A program made the translations under genes and the position numbers. A stretch of DNA of 16,937 bases. Origin: Nitrospinota bacterium (GTDB taxonomy: Bacteria; Nitrospinota_A; JADGAW01). Within the stretch, counting starts at the first letter, position 1. Every line of letters starts with the position of its first letter. The notes under the pieces are model-generated. The model made no database searches. It worked only from the letters and a program-made list of their open reading frames with translations, and was not told where the DNA came from. The DNA lies in contig JADGAW010000027.1 in assembly GCA_015231815.1 (NCBI GenBank), positions 1 through 16,937 of the forward strand, written 5' to 3'. Positions 7,646 through 15,737 of this stretch are shown here, in pieces.

Positions 7646-8527
7646 CTACATATAAAAAGAGTTAATTAAGGCACTTCCCATACCATTTACAAACTGTAAA
7701 ACAAAAATTGCAAAAATCGGAGATAAATCAATACCTCCCAAGCTTGGAATAACTCTACGAATTGGCTCTACAATTGGGTAGGTAATTATTTGAATAAATT
7801 GAACCAAGGGGTTGTATGGGTCAGGACTGAACCAAGACATCAAGGCTCCAACAATTATCGTAATCGTAAAAAAGGTTGTTAGGTTAACCAGTAAAGCTAA
7901 AGATTTAACTCCAAAGGTTATAGCAAGCTGAAGGCTAAAGTCTGCCCCGAGAGAAATAATCATAACGAGAGACATTTGAAGCAAAACATAGAGTAAAACA
8001 AGAAATATAAGAGATAGAAACCTCCATACATCAGACCTGAAGGCAATAAATTTATTTGTTAGAGTTATCAGAGGGTCAGAGACTTTGTAAAAAAAGGAAA
8101 CAATCGGGTTTGAAATATATTGGGGGGTAAAGGAGGTAATAATAATAATCACCGCATATACCTGAAAAATCCAATCAAGAAAACCAGAAATTGTTCTGAA
8201 ACTACTTGCGTCCCAAGGTGTCGATGCCAGCAAAGAGGTTAAAACTCCTTGAGTAAGCAAAAGTAAAAGTATCGGCAGTAAGGGAGAAAGATCATAACTT
8301 CGGGTAACATAATTAAAAAACTTTTTTGTTTTTTCTAAAACAGGATTCGTTAGTTGACTTATTGCTCCAAAAATGGGATTGTCAAATGCATTTCTCGCAG
8401 TGATGAAAATCCTTAGGAAAAAAAATATAAGCAAAATCTGAAAAACTATTTCTAAGAGAGGAATAATCGGGTTTTGCATAAGATAGGTTTTGATGTTTTT
8501 TATAAAAAAGAGTACAAATTCTATCAT
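7646..8527 (-). CDS. yggT: YggT-family membrane protein with three YggT repeats
   Basis: YggT proteins are inner-membrane proteins of unclear role, linked in various bacteria to osmotic tolerance or division. The usual forms have one repeat (about 90 residues) or two (about 190). This one is 293 residues and holds three: about 24-98, 116-190 and 213-285. Each has two hydrophobic helices flanking an NP..(9)..xP loop: N50-P51 with P62, N140-P141 with P152, N239-P240 with P251, the proline spacing being exactly 11 each time. Repeats 1 and 3 keep the DLSP motif before the second helix and repeat 3 has the classic RRVIPSLGGIDLSP; repeat 2 lacks it. A TTG at 8545 is also open, but the ATG at 8527 is preferred. 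It is divergent from lptC and probably heads an operon with yggU. Confidence 0.85.
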   Translation of the reverse strand: MIEFVLFFIKNIKTYLMQNPIIPLLEIVFQILLIFFFLRIFITARNAFDNPIFGAISQLTNPVLEKTKKFFNYVTRSYDLSPLLPILLLLLTQGVLTSLLASTPWDASSFRTISGFLDWIFQVYAVIIIITSFTPQYISNPIVSFFYKVSDPLITLTNKFIAFRSDVWRFLSLIFLVLLYVLLQMSLVMIISLGADFSLQLAITFGVKSLALLVNLTTFFTITIIVGALMSWFSPDPYNPLVQFIQIITYPIVEPIRRVIPSLGGIDLSPIFAIFVLQFVNGMGSALINSFYM

Positions 8528-8564
8528 AAGAGAAATGCTTCTCAAATTTATTACTGCATCTTTA

Positions 8565-8570
8565 TATAAT
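8565..8570 (+). promoter_or_regulatory. Candidate -10 element for lptC
   Basis: A perfect TATAAT lies 31 nt upstream of the lptC start codon in the 73-nt gap between divergent yggT and lptC, predicting a short leader of about 24 nt. The sequence 17 nt upstream (TCAAAT) is a poor -35. The whole gap is AT-rich, so the leftward yggT promoter must overlap it. Confidence 0.3.
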
Positions 8571-8600
8571 AGGTTGCGTTAAAAATAATCTCATAAGAAA

Positions 8601-9170
8601 ATGGACAACATTAAAAAAATAAGAACATTTCTCCTCATCTTTATTGTTTTCATTCTGTTGCTGGCAGTTTATTTCATTCAATCAAAGAAAAATACAGTAA
8701 AGAAAACTGTTTCTGTTGCAAAAATAGAGTCGGGTATTTCAAAATTTCACCTTATTGAACAAACCCCCTCAAAAGTTAACTGGGAACTTTGGGCAGATGA
8801 AGCACATATTACTTCAAAAGAGCAGGTATCTGACCTGATAAAACCAAGAGTCAGGTTTTTTTTAGACACGATATCAGAACCGATTGAAATTCAATCTGAT
8901 AAAGGAAATCTAAATTCAATAACGAAAAAAATCTCCCTTAATGATAATGTTATTGCAACAACAGGTAAGCTTGAAATCAAAATGGATAATATTCTCTGGG
9001 TAAGTGATGGCAGTCAATTGGAAACAGAAAGTATTGTTTTTATTAAAGGAGAGCAGTTTCATGTCGAAGGACTTGGTTTAAAGGCATACGTAAAGGAAGA
9101 AAAAGTCGAGTTGCTTAATAATGTAAAAGGACAAATCTTTCTGGAATCATTACCGGGAAATATTCAATAA
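8601..9170 (+). CDS. lptC: LPS export protein LptC
   Basis: This 189-residue protein has one N-terminal membrane helix (about 9-28) and a periplasmic beta-rich domain. The domain follows the LptC pattern: HLIEQTPSKVNWELWADEAHI (about residues 50-70), a gain of strand repeats IQSDKGNLNSITKKISLNDNVI, then LEIKMDNILW, LETESIVFIKGEQFHVEGLGL and a last VELLNNVKGQIF strand. In E. coli, LptC links the LptB2FG ATPase to the periplasmic LptA bridge. No lptA or lptB follows here, which is unusual because lptC, lptA and lptB are commonly adjacent. The ribosome-binding site is weak (ATAAGAAA). Confidence 0.85.
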   Translation: MDNIKKIRTFLLIFIVFILLLAVYFIQSKKNTVKKTVSVAKIESGISKFHLIEQTPSKVNWELWADEAHITSKEQVSDLIKPRVRFFLDTISEPIEIQSDKGNLNSITKKISLNDNVIATTGKLEIKMDNILWVSDGSQLETESIVFIKGEQFHVEGLGLKAYVKEEKVELLNNVKGQIFLESLPGNIQ

Positions 9171-9184
9171 CAAAAACCTCAGAT

Positions 9185-9445
9185 ATGATGGAAATCATTG
9201 ACCCTAAAAAGTATGGAATCACAGGTAAAACATTAATTAAAAAAGTTGGCAATTCTTCTTATTTGCTGGAAATAAAGAGAAAAAGCAGGCTCATAATGGC
9301 TGATGGCAAAAAAATTGTGGACAAGGTCATTCAATTAAGAGCTATTGAAGGGGCAGTAAAAGTTTCTCTTGAAACAAATGCTCCTGTTTGCAGTAAGACC
9401 ATAGCCTTCTTGAAAAGCAATAATATTGAGGTAATAGTGAGCTAG
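9185..9445 (+). CDS. Unrecognised 86-residue protein between lptC and the PilZ gene
   Basis: I do not recognise a family. The protein is small, basic in its first half (KKYGITGKTLIKKVGNSSYLLEIKRKSRLIMADGKK) and has no signal peptide or membrane helix, so it is probably cytosolic. The pattern suggests a compact alpha/beta fold, with strands around SYLLEIKRK, IVDKVIQLR and a C-terminal IEVIVS, and one cysteine (APVCSKT) before the last helix. It starts 14 nt after lptC, with either ATG of an ATGATG pair possible, and ends 74 nt before the PilZ gene, so it is likely co-transcribed with lptC. Codon usage looks like that of its neighbours, and the position in a tight run argues that it is a real gene. 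Confidence 0.65.
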   Translation: MMEIIDPKKYGITGKTLIKKVGNSSYLLEIKRKSRLIMADGKKIVDKVIQLRAIEGAVKVSLETNAPVCSKTIAFLKSNNIEVIVS

Positions 9446-9519
9446 AAGTTAGCATCTGAATATATCATCACGTAAAATAGTAATTAACCTCAATTTATAC
9501 AAATAACTAAAGAGAAAAT

Positions 9520-10830
9520 ATGCCTGAACCAACTGAAATTATCAATGCGATTCAAAGTAAAACTTTTCGCTCCAAAATACATGTTGGTACCCAGATTCAA
9601 ATTGAGTTTATGGGGAAAAAGTTTTCTATTATTCGAGGAACCAAGCACCCACATTTTATTATGATTGATACACCCCTTTCTAAGGGAAAGCACCTTGTTT
9701 TTGATAATCAAAAGAAAATAATGCTTCGGTTTATTTTTGAAGGGGTAGTCTATGGGTTTGAAACTGTTATTTTGAAACAGTTTTTTCATCCGCACATCCT
9801 GATACTTAAGTTTCCCTCAACGGTTAGTGCCTTTAACTTAAGAAAAAACAAAAGAGTTAAGCTACTTATTCCTATTTTTATAGCTGCTGAAGCTAAGGGG
9901 CAACGATATCAGGGTGCTTTAATGAATATCTCTGAGGAAGGATGTCTTCTTTCTATAAGAATGAAACTAAAGCTCAACTGTGGAGATCCCTGCTATGTCT
10001 CTTTTGAACTACCAACCGGAAAGAAAATTAACTCTCTTATGGGAGAAATTGTGCGGGTTGAGGATTATGAAGAAAGTATCATTTATGGGGTGAAATTTTC
10101 AGAAAAAGATTTGGAGCACATTGGACAAATTAAAACCTTTCTGAAATACTGTCGTATTATCTGCCTTGAAGAGGAAAGCCTTATTCTTGATAGTGAGGAA
10201 ACTGAAAGCGGAATGTATAAGCTTGGTCAGGAAGTATCAGTGGAAATTAACAAAAAAACGATTAAATCAACCTTGAGAGGCTGGAAAAAGGTTCGAGATG
10301 AAGGTTATCTCCTTGTTGATCCTCCCAAAAAAACTGATGAAATTGAAGTTCCAAAACTAGGTTCCGGTGCTTATGTAAGGTGTAAGGCAGAAGGAATACT
10401 TTACGGAATTGAAACAAAACTTGTTGCAAACATGGCTGGAAATATCTGGATGCTTTCATTTAAGGGAGATGCCATGGAACACTCAATTCGAATGAACAAG
10501 CGCTTTTCCTGTATTATTCCCGTATCTATATTTGTTAACAAAGAAAAGGGATTTGAGTCAATAGGAAAAGGACTCATAACAGACATTAGCATGAACGGCG
10601 TAGCTATTATTTCCAACAAGGAAATAACACTAGCGGAGAATAAGATGGCTGTAATGAACTTCTTCTTAGCCGGGTTTGGTGTTATAGAATACCTAAAGTT
10701 CAAGCTCATTAGAGGGGAAAAACATGAAGGACACTATGAGTATGCTGGAACTTTTCTTGAACTCAGGGAAAAGGATGAAAAAAAACTTAACTTATTTTTT
10801 GACTTCTGTGGTGACTGGTCATTTGAATAA
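9520..10830 (+). CDS. Tandem YcgR-like PilZ protein, two c-di-GMP sites
   Basis: The 436-residue protein is two copies of a YcgR-like module. Module 1 (about 15-212) has an N-terminal beta domain (FMGKKFSIIRG to FEGVVYGFETVI) and a PilZ domain with R108-x-x-x-R112 (RKNKR) and N136-x-S-x-x-G141 (NISEEG). Module 2 (about 233-432) repeats this layout: LGQEVSVEINKKTI to CKAEGILYGIETKL, then R324-x-x-x-R328 (RMNKR) and D355-x-S-x-x-G360 (DISMNG). RxxxR and [D/N]xSxxG are the residues that bind cyclic di-GMP in PilZ proteins, and both sets are intact. YcgR proteins brake the flagellar motor; whether this one does, or acts on envelope or secretion targets, is not shown. A weak AAGAGA precedes the ATG. 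Confidence 0.9.
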   Translation: MPEPTEIINAIQSKTFRSKIHVGTQIQIEFMGKKFSIIRGTKHPHFIMIDTPLSKGKHLVFDNQKKIMLRFIFEGVVYGFETVILKQFFHPHILILKFPSTVSAFNLRKNKRVKLLIPIFIAAEAKGQRYQGALMNISEEGCLLSIRMKLKLNCGDPCYVSFELPTGKKINSLMGEIVRVEDYEESIIYGVKFSEKDLEHIGQIKTFLKYCRIICLEEESLILDSEETESGMYKLGQEVSVEINKKTIKSTLRGWKKVRDEGYLLVDPPKKTDEIEVPKLGSGAYVRCKAEGILYGIETKLVANMAGNIWMLSFKGDAMEHSIRMNKRFSCIIPVSIFVNKEKGFESIGKGLITDISMNGVAIISNKEITLAENKMAVMNFFLAGFGVIEYLKFKLIRGEKHEGHYEYAGTFLELREKDEKKLNLFFDFCGDWSFE

Positions 10831-10891
10831 TGAAAAAGGCATTATTCCGGTAACTGTTGACAAGTGATATACAAGGGTTTTGTTAAGGTTT

Positions 10892-11692
10892 CTATTTACT
10901 GCCAAGTTCTTTTGAGCGGTTTACTGCGGCAGCAACGGCATCAATTACGGCATTCTTAAAACCATTTTTTTCTAATGATGCCAGAGCACTAATGGTTGTT
11001 CCCCCCGGAGAAGTAACTTTATCAATAAGTGTTCCAATATGCTCTGAAGAACTCTTTACCATTTCTGCTCCGCCAATGACGGTCTCCACGGCAAGCTTTT
11101 TAGCAGTTAAACTATCAAGTCCCTGAAGAATGCCAGCTTGAACAAGTGACTGAATAAAGGTGTACACATAAGCCGGACCACTTCCACTTACTCCAGTTAC
11201 TGCATCTAAAAGTTTTTCTTCTATTTCAATGACTTCACCAACTGAAGTAAAAATTTCCGTTACATTGTTTATTTCCTCATCAGAGAGATTACCGTTGTTT
11301 GCGATTGCAGAAACTCCTTTTCCGATGAGAGCTGGGGTATTGGGCATAACTCTGACAATTTTGTTTTTTTCTCCAATGACATCTTCCATATTCTTTATCG
11401 TAATACCAGCTGCAATCGAAATAAGTACTTTATTTTCAAGGCTACAACGGGAAAGTTCATGTAAGAGTTGAGGAAATATATTAGGTTTAACGCATAAAAG
11501 CAGATAGGAACATTGCTGAACAATGTCATTGATAGCACCATGGCTCTTGATATTAAACTCTTTTTCTACAGCAGCAATCCTTTCTTTACTAACCTCATAA
11601 AAAGAAAGGGTTACATTTTTACATTTATCCTGTAAACCTTTTAACAATGCTTCTCCCATGTTTCCACACCCAATTAAACCTATTGCTTTCAT
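10892..11692 (-). CDS. proC: Pyrroline-5-carboxylate reductase ProC
   Basis: This enzyme catalyses the last step of proline synthesis, reducing 1-pyrroline-5-carboxylate to L-proline with NAD(P)H in the cytosol. The 266-residue length is normal for the family. The N-terminal Rossmann motif is intact (G8-x-G10-x-M-G13 in IGLIGCGNMGEAL), followed by VVRVMPNTPALIGKG and the C-terminal dimer/active-site motifs DAVTGVSGSGPAYVYTF and VTSPGGTTISAL. It starts 3 nt after the stop of the SHOCT lipoprotein gene, so it is the last gene of that transcript; the ribosome-binding site is weak and translational coupling is likely. It is convergent with the PilZ gene, with 61 nt between stops and no clear intrinsic terminator. 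Confidence 0.95.
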   Translation of the reverse strand: MKAIGLIGCGNMGEALLKGLQDKCKNVTLSFYEVSKERIAAVEKEFNIKSHGAINDIVQQCSYLLLCVKPNIFPQLLHELSRCSLENKVLISIAAGITIKNMEDVIGEKNKIVRVMPNTPALIGKGVSAIANNGNLSDEEINNVTEIFTSVGEVIEIEEKLLDAVTGVSGSGPAYVYTFIQSLVQAGILQGLDSLTAKKLAVETVIGGAEMVKSSSEHIGTLIDKVTSPGGTTISALASLEKNGFKNAVIDAVAAAVNRSKELGSK

Positions 11693-11695
11693 GTT

Positions 11696-12454
11696 TTATA
11701 GCCTGTTTAAAAGTTTTTGCTTTTGGTTCAAATAGTCCTTTTCCGTAATATATCCACTATCACGAAGTTCTTTAAGAAATCTAAGGCGTTGATTAATATC
11801 TTTGATACCTTTTAACTGTTCTTCGGAGTTACTTTTTTGAATTACCTGATTCTCTTTTTCTTCTTTATTTTCTTTTGGAGTATTTACAACACTATTAAGC
11901 TTTTCAGGAATTGATGCTTCACTAACCATTACCCAATTTTTCTTTACAATTACTCCTTCGAGCAAAGTTCCCATTGTTTTATACTGAAAGATATTACCCG
12001 CAACAATTTCCCATGAGTTTTCTGGTTTGGAACCATTAATTATTTTAAATTTCCAGTTCCAATACCCATTTTTATCGATAAACGTTTCACCCTTTGTTGT
12101 TCTGCCAGTTGCTCCAAGGTATTGAAATTTAACTTTTTCATCATCTTTAAGAGCCCCGAACTCCTGTTTGATTTTTTGGGTTAAAACACTATAGTCCTTT
12201 TGGGAAAAAATGTTAACGATATTTTCTGTTCCATCAAAAGATTTAAACCGCAATAAACTTAATACCTTTTGAATATAGGATGTTTCTAATGTCGCTGGAT
12301 GCTTCATCGTCCCTTCAAGTTCCTGAGCTTTTACTGGGGTAAAAAGAATTGCTTCTGTTTCTTCATTACCATTCCAAACTTTTTTGGCAACCCCACAACC
12401 AGACAAAAAGAGAAACGATACGATTCCGATAATTAAAATATTAGCTTTTTTCAT
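11696..12454 (-). CDS. Lipoprotein with C-terminal SHOCT-like domain
   Basis: The 252-residue protein has a lipoprotein signal peptide (MKKANILIIGIVSFLFLSGC, lipidated C20). Residues about 30-185 form an unrecognised, probably beta-rich periplasmic domain (GYWNWKFKIINGSKPENSWEIVAG, TLLEGVIVKKNWVMV). Residues 186-220 are a charged linker. The last 30 residues (LRFLKELRDSGYITEKDYLNQKQKLLNRL) match the SHOCT pattern, a short two-helix module usually found at protein ends and thought to promote oligomerisation. The gene sits between the RCK gene (23-nt gap) and proC (3-nt gap). Its function is unknown. Confidence 0.7.
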   Translation of the reverse strand: MKKANILIIGIVSFLFLSGCGVAKKVWNGNEETEAILFTPVKAQELEGTMKHPATLETSYIQKVLSLLRFKSFDGTENIVNIFSQKDYSVLTQKIKQEFGALKDDEKVKFQYLGATGRTTKGETFIDKNGYWNWKFKIINGSKPENSWEIVAGNIFQYKTMGTLLEGVIVKKNWVMVSEASIPEKLNSVVNTPKENKEEKENQVIQKSNSEEQLKGIKDINQRLRFLKELRDSGYITEKDYLNQKQKLLNRL

Positions 12455-12477
12455 GGTTTTTTATTGTTTTAAGGGCG

Positions 12478-13137
12478 TTATAAGTTACTAAACGCTTCAA
12501 TTGAATGCTCCTCACCAATTATGATAAGGATGTCACTGTCTTTAATGACAAAATCCGGTGATGGAATAACATGAGTTCTTTCAGGAATAAGTTCTTTAAT
12601 TGCAATAACCTGTATGCGAAATTTATCCCGAAGATTTAATTCAGAAAGCTTTTTGCCTATTAAATCGTTGGGCGGTGCTATCTCAACGATGGAAAACTCG
12701 TTTGTCCGCATTATAGAATCTACAATATTTATATCTCCGATACTATTTGCCACCTTCTCTGCCATATCCTTTTCGGGAAAAATAATATCATCAGCTCCGA
12801 GGATGTTCAATATTTGCCCCTGCTCTTCACTCATTGCTTTAACAATAATCTTCTTGACCCTTAGTTCTTTCAAAAAATGAGTAATGAGAATACTGCTGGC
12901 AATACTCGTTCCCAACCCTACAATAACAGCGTCTGCATCTTCAATCCCAATTGCTGTGAAGGTTTCTTTTTCCGTAACATCAGCGATAATCGCCTCTGAA
13001 GAATAATCCTTGATTTTTTGAACCGTTTCTTTGTTCTTATCGATTGCAATAACGTCATTTCCTTTCAAAAAGAGATTTTTAGCGAGATAAAAGCCAAACT
13101 TTCCCAAGCCAATTACAACAAATTTTCCTTTTTTCAT
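12478..13137 (-). CDS. TrkA/KtrA-type RCK protein (potassium uptake regulator)
   Basis: This 219-residue protein is a single RCK module: TrkA-N Rossmann domain (G10-x-G12-x-x-G15 in VIGLGKFGFYLAK, acidic D33 at the end of strand 2) followed by a TrkA-C domain (about 136-219, IVEIAPPNDLIGKKLSEL to DILIIIGEE). Proteins of this size and layout are cytosolic, NAD(H)- or ATP-binding regulators of Ktr/Trk K+ channels (KtrA-type; E. coli TrkA has two modules). No KtrB/TrkH channel gene is in the window, so the partner must be elsewhere. The gap to surE is 60 nt, AT-rich, and may hold a weak promoter. Confidence 0.9.
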   Translation of the reverse strand: MKKGKFVVIGLGKFGFYLAKNLFLKGNDVIAIDKNKETVQKIKDYSSEAIIADVTEKETFTAIGIEDADAVIVGLGTSIASSILITHFLKELRVKKIIVKAMSEEQGQILNILGADDIIFPEKDMAEKVANSIGDINIVDSIMRTNEFSIVEIAPPNDLIGKKLSELNLRDKFRIQVIAIKELIPERTHVIPSPDFVIKDSDILIIIGEEHSIEAFSNL

Positions 13138-13197
13138 CTTAATTTAATTAAAAGTTTTTTGAAAATTTTGTTCTCTTCTCATAAACGCTAAAAATAA

Positions 13198-13953
13198 TTA
13201 CAAACCTTCAAGGTGTTTAATTTTGTCTAGAGTAAGATAATCAGTTAAATCATATTTAATCGGAGTAATTGTGATGTAATTTTCCTTGATATACCAATAG
13301 TCAGTTTCGTGGTCACTTTCTCCTGTTTCCATTTCTCCCGCCATCCAGTAATAGTAGTTACCCCGCGGGTCTTTTCTCTTATCAAAATCTTCGATAAACC
13401 TTGATTTTCCTTGCTTTACTACCTTCACTCCGGCAATTTCACATTTTTTAACAGCCGGAACGTTAATATTTAACAACACATCGTCCGGTAATTCAATATC
13501 TTTAACTCTTTCAACCATTTCAAGAGCAAATTGGGCAGAGGGAGAAAAATCCGGTTTTATGAAGGTATTCAATGAAATAGCAAGGGATCTAATCCCCAAT
13601 ATACACCCTTCTGTTGCAGCTGAAACTGTTCCTGAATATATGATGTTCTTTGCATAGTTGCCTCCAAGATTAATTCCTGAAACAACTAAATCAGGCTCAA
13701 AGTCAAGGATGGACTTTATTCCAATCTTAATGCAATCAGCAGGAGTACCGTTAATTGCATATCCAAAAAAATCGCCGTTATCATAAACCTCCCTTACCCT
13801 CAGAGGATTCGAAATGGTTATAGCATGACCTACCGCTGATTGCTCATATTCTGGTGCCACAACGGTAATTTCATGCTCTTTTTTTAATTCTGCAACCAGA
13901 GCTTTTATCCCTGGGGCATGAATTCCATCATCGTTTGATACAAGTATTCTCAT
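13198..13953 (-). CDS. surE: 5'/3'-nucleotidase SurE
   Basis: SurE is a metal-dependent survival nucleotidase acting on nucleoside monophosphates (and in some species short polyphosphate). The 251-residue length fits. The N-terminal metal-binding motif is present (D8, D9 in SNDDGIHAPG), S39 lies in PEYEQSAVGHAIT, and N95 is in SGINLGGNYAKNIIYSGTVSAATEG, the family signature. The start overlaps the stop of lpxI by one base (TAATG), and AGGA lies about 6 nt upstream of the ATG, so translation is coupled. Its place at the end of a lipid A segment is likely only an operon arrangement. Confidence 0.95.
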   Translation of the reverse strand: MRILVSNDDGIHAPGIKALVAELKKEHEITVVAPEYEQSAVGHAITISNPLRVREVYDNGDFFGYAINGTPADCIKIGIKSILDFEPDLVVSGINLGGNYAKNIIYSGTVSAATEGCILGIRSLAISLNTFIKPDFSPSAQFALEMVERVKDIELPDDVLLNINVPAVKKCEIAGVKVVKQGKSRFIEDFDKRKDPRGNYYYWMAGEMETGESDHETDYWYIKENYITITPIKYDLTDYLTLDKIKHLEGL

Positions 13954-14759
13954 TAAATTCCTACAATGGTAATGTTATTTTTTTTGGCAAAAGTCCTGAG
14001 CTTTTCGGGTCTTGGACAAAATGTTTTTCCTGCTTCAAATGCAATAACCTTCATCTTACCGAGCTTCATGTTTTCAAGAGTATTGGAGCCAATGGTCGGA
14101 ACATCAAAACGCAAATCCTGACCAACTTTTGAAACTTTAACCACAATGCAACCTTTATCAATTAACGAAGCTGCCCTTTGTATTGTTTTATCTGTTCCAT
14201 CAATTGCCTCTACAGCAATGACCGCTTTGTTTTTAACTATAACTGTTTGACCAATATCAAGTCCTGCAATGCCCTTTGCCTTTTCAAAACCATATGCTAC
14301 ATCTTCCCTTTCACTCTGATTAAGCTCTTTACCGCAAAAAATCCCGGACTTTAAAATGTAAGGTTGCAGAAAATCGGTTTGCTTGAGAACCTTAAAGTCA
14401 TTTTCTTTTTCAAGAAAATCAATAATTTTAAGCATAATGGTGTCATCATTGCGGTTTTGAAGCTGTGCAATGAGTTTAATAGCTGTAAGATCAAATGCAA
14501 TTTTTTGAAAAACAAGAGACTTTTCCACCTTACCGGCAAAAATAATTTCCTTAACATTATTTTTCTTTAAACATTTAATAATTTTCCCCACTTGAGTCAC
14601 GTTGATAGAAAAGACAGAATCTCCTGCGGATTCTCTGAAAGCTGAACAGTTATCCTTATCCAAAGAGATAACCAGCGGGGTTTTTCCCTCTTTAACCATT
14701 TCCTCAGATAAAACAACAGGAAGGTCGCCTTTGCCGGCAATAATTCCTACAATAGACAT
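13953..14759 (-). CDS. lpxI: UDP-2,3-diacylglucosamine pyrophosphatase LpxI
   Basis: LpxI hydrolyses UDP-2,3-diacylglucosamine to lipid X (2,3-diacylglucosamine 1-phosphate) and UMP, the step done by LpxH in E. coli. The 268-residue protein begins with the family motif VGIIAGKGDLPVVL and has the DUF1009 catalytic-domain motifs AVEAIDGTDKTIQRA (about 182-196) and FDVPTIGSNTLENMKLGKM (D219; an equivalent aspartate in Caulobacter LpxI is needed for activity) followed by FEAGKT. It begins 24 nt after the Gfo/Idh stop, with no evident ribosome-binding site, and overlaps surE. LpxI rather than LpxH is typical of alpha- and deltaproteobacterial-type lineages. Confidence 0.93.
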   Translation of the reverse strand: MSIVGIIAGKGDLPVVLSEEMVKEGKTPLVISLDKDNCSAFRESAGDSVFSINVTQVGKIIKCLKKNNVKEIIFAGKVEKSLVFQKIAFDLTAIKLIAQLQNRNDDTIMLKIIDFLEKENDFKVLKQTDFLQPYILKSGIFCGKELNQSEREDVAYGFEKAKGIAGLDIGQTVIVKNKAVIAVEAIDGTDKTIQRAASLIDKGCIVVKVSKVGQDLRFDVPTIGSNTLENMKLGKMKVIAFEAGKTFCPRPEKLRTFAKKNNITIVGI

Positions 14760-14783
14760 TTTGGATACGTTTGAAATGGTATT

Positions 14784-15737
14784 TTACCGACCTTCAATTT
14801 GATTTCGAATTTCAAGAGCAAGTTTTATTGACCTGACTTCCTTTTCAGGGTTTAAAGGCTTAAATCCTTCTCTTACCCTACCGGTAAAATTTTTAAGCTG
14901 AAGTTTTAAAGCATTTTCCTTATGCACAAAGATTCTCTCAATTATTGATTCCTGCTGATATTTTAGGGTATCTGGTGTGAGGGTATGATGTGAAGAAGCC
15001 CTACGGTGAATATGAATGTCCTGATCGGTATAGTCGAGGAAAACATATGATTCCTTCTGACTAATAGACATCGTCCTAATCTTATTTTGAGTAGCTCTGC
15101 TGGCAAGAAGAGTTGCAATACATCCCGATTTAAACTTCATTGTTACCATTGCATAATCAGTTCTTTCAGAAAAAACACTTCCACCGGTAGCATTAAGCTC
15201 GATAACATCCTCATCAATAAGATTGAGAATAATATCAAGGTCATGAATCATTAAATCTAAAACCACACAATCATTTTTAACTCGTGGCTCATATGGTCCC
15301 ATCCTGCGAGATTCAATAAATAAAGGTGTATCAAGGATTTTATATACCTCCTGAACTGCACCGTTGAAGCGTTCCAGATGTCCAACCTGAAGAATACATT
15401 TATTCTTGTTGGCAATTTTAAAAAGTTCTTCTGCTTCCTGTAAGGTTGGGGCTATCGGCTTTTCAAGCAAAACATGAATACCATGCTCCAGAAAGTTTTT
15501 TGTCGTTTCAAAATGAAGTGCTGTTGGAACAGCAATACTCACCGCATCAACTTTGCCATAGAGCTCTTTATAGTCAGTATAAAAGTCCGACTTATATCGT
15601 TTAGCAACTTTTTCTTTTTCAGGGTTAATATCAGTTACAGCAACAAGCTCAACATCCAGAATTTCAGCCAAATTTAAGACATGGAACTCGCCCATTCTTC
15701 CTGATCCAACAACCCCTGTTTTTACCAGCTTATTCAT
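14784..15737 (-). CDS. Gfo/Idh/MocA-family NAD-dependent dehydrogenase in the lipid A operon (GnnA-like)
   Basis: This 317-residue cytosolic oxidoreductase has the Rossmann motif G11-x-G13-x-x-G16, the catalytic-lysine motif EKP (K93) and a conserved H165 in DLMIHDLD. It lies between lpxA and lpxI and overlaps the lpxA stop by 4 nt (ATGA), so it belongs to lipid A synthesis. The closest characterised role for a dehydrogenase in this position is GnnA, which with the aminotransferase GnnB converts UDP-GlcNAc to UDP-GlcNAc3N for amide-linked lipid A (Acidithiobacillus, Leptospira). No aminotransferase lies in this window, so the true product could differ. The GnnA assignment rests on position and general motifs. 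Confidence 0.85.
   Translation of the reverse strand: MNKLVKTGVVGSGRMGEFHVLNLAEILDVELVAVTDINPEKEKVAKRYKSDFYTDYKELYGKVDAVSIAVPTALHFETTKNFLEHGIHVLLEKPIAPTLQEAEELFKIANKNKCILQVGHLERFNGAVQEVYKILDTPLFIESRRMGPYEPRVKNDCVVLDLMIHDLDIILNLIDEDVIELNATGGSVFSERTDYAMVTMKFKSGCIATLLASRATQNKIRTMSISQKESYVFLDYTDQDIHIHRRASSHHTLTPDTLKYQQESIIERIFVHKENALKLQLKNFTGRVREGFKPLNPEKEVRSIKLALEIRNQIEGR

Noticed and set aside
10857..10862. Perfect TTGACA on the plus strand near the PilZ-proC junction
   Set aside because: The hexamer 17 nt downstream is TTGTTA, a poor -10, and transcription from it would run antisense into proC.
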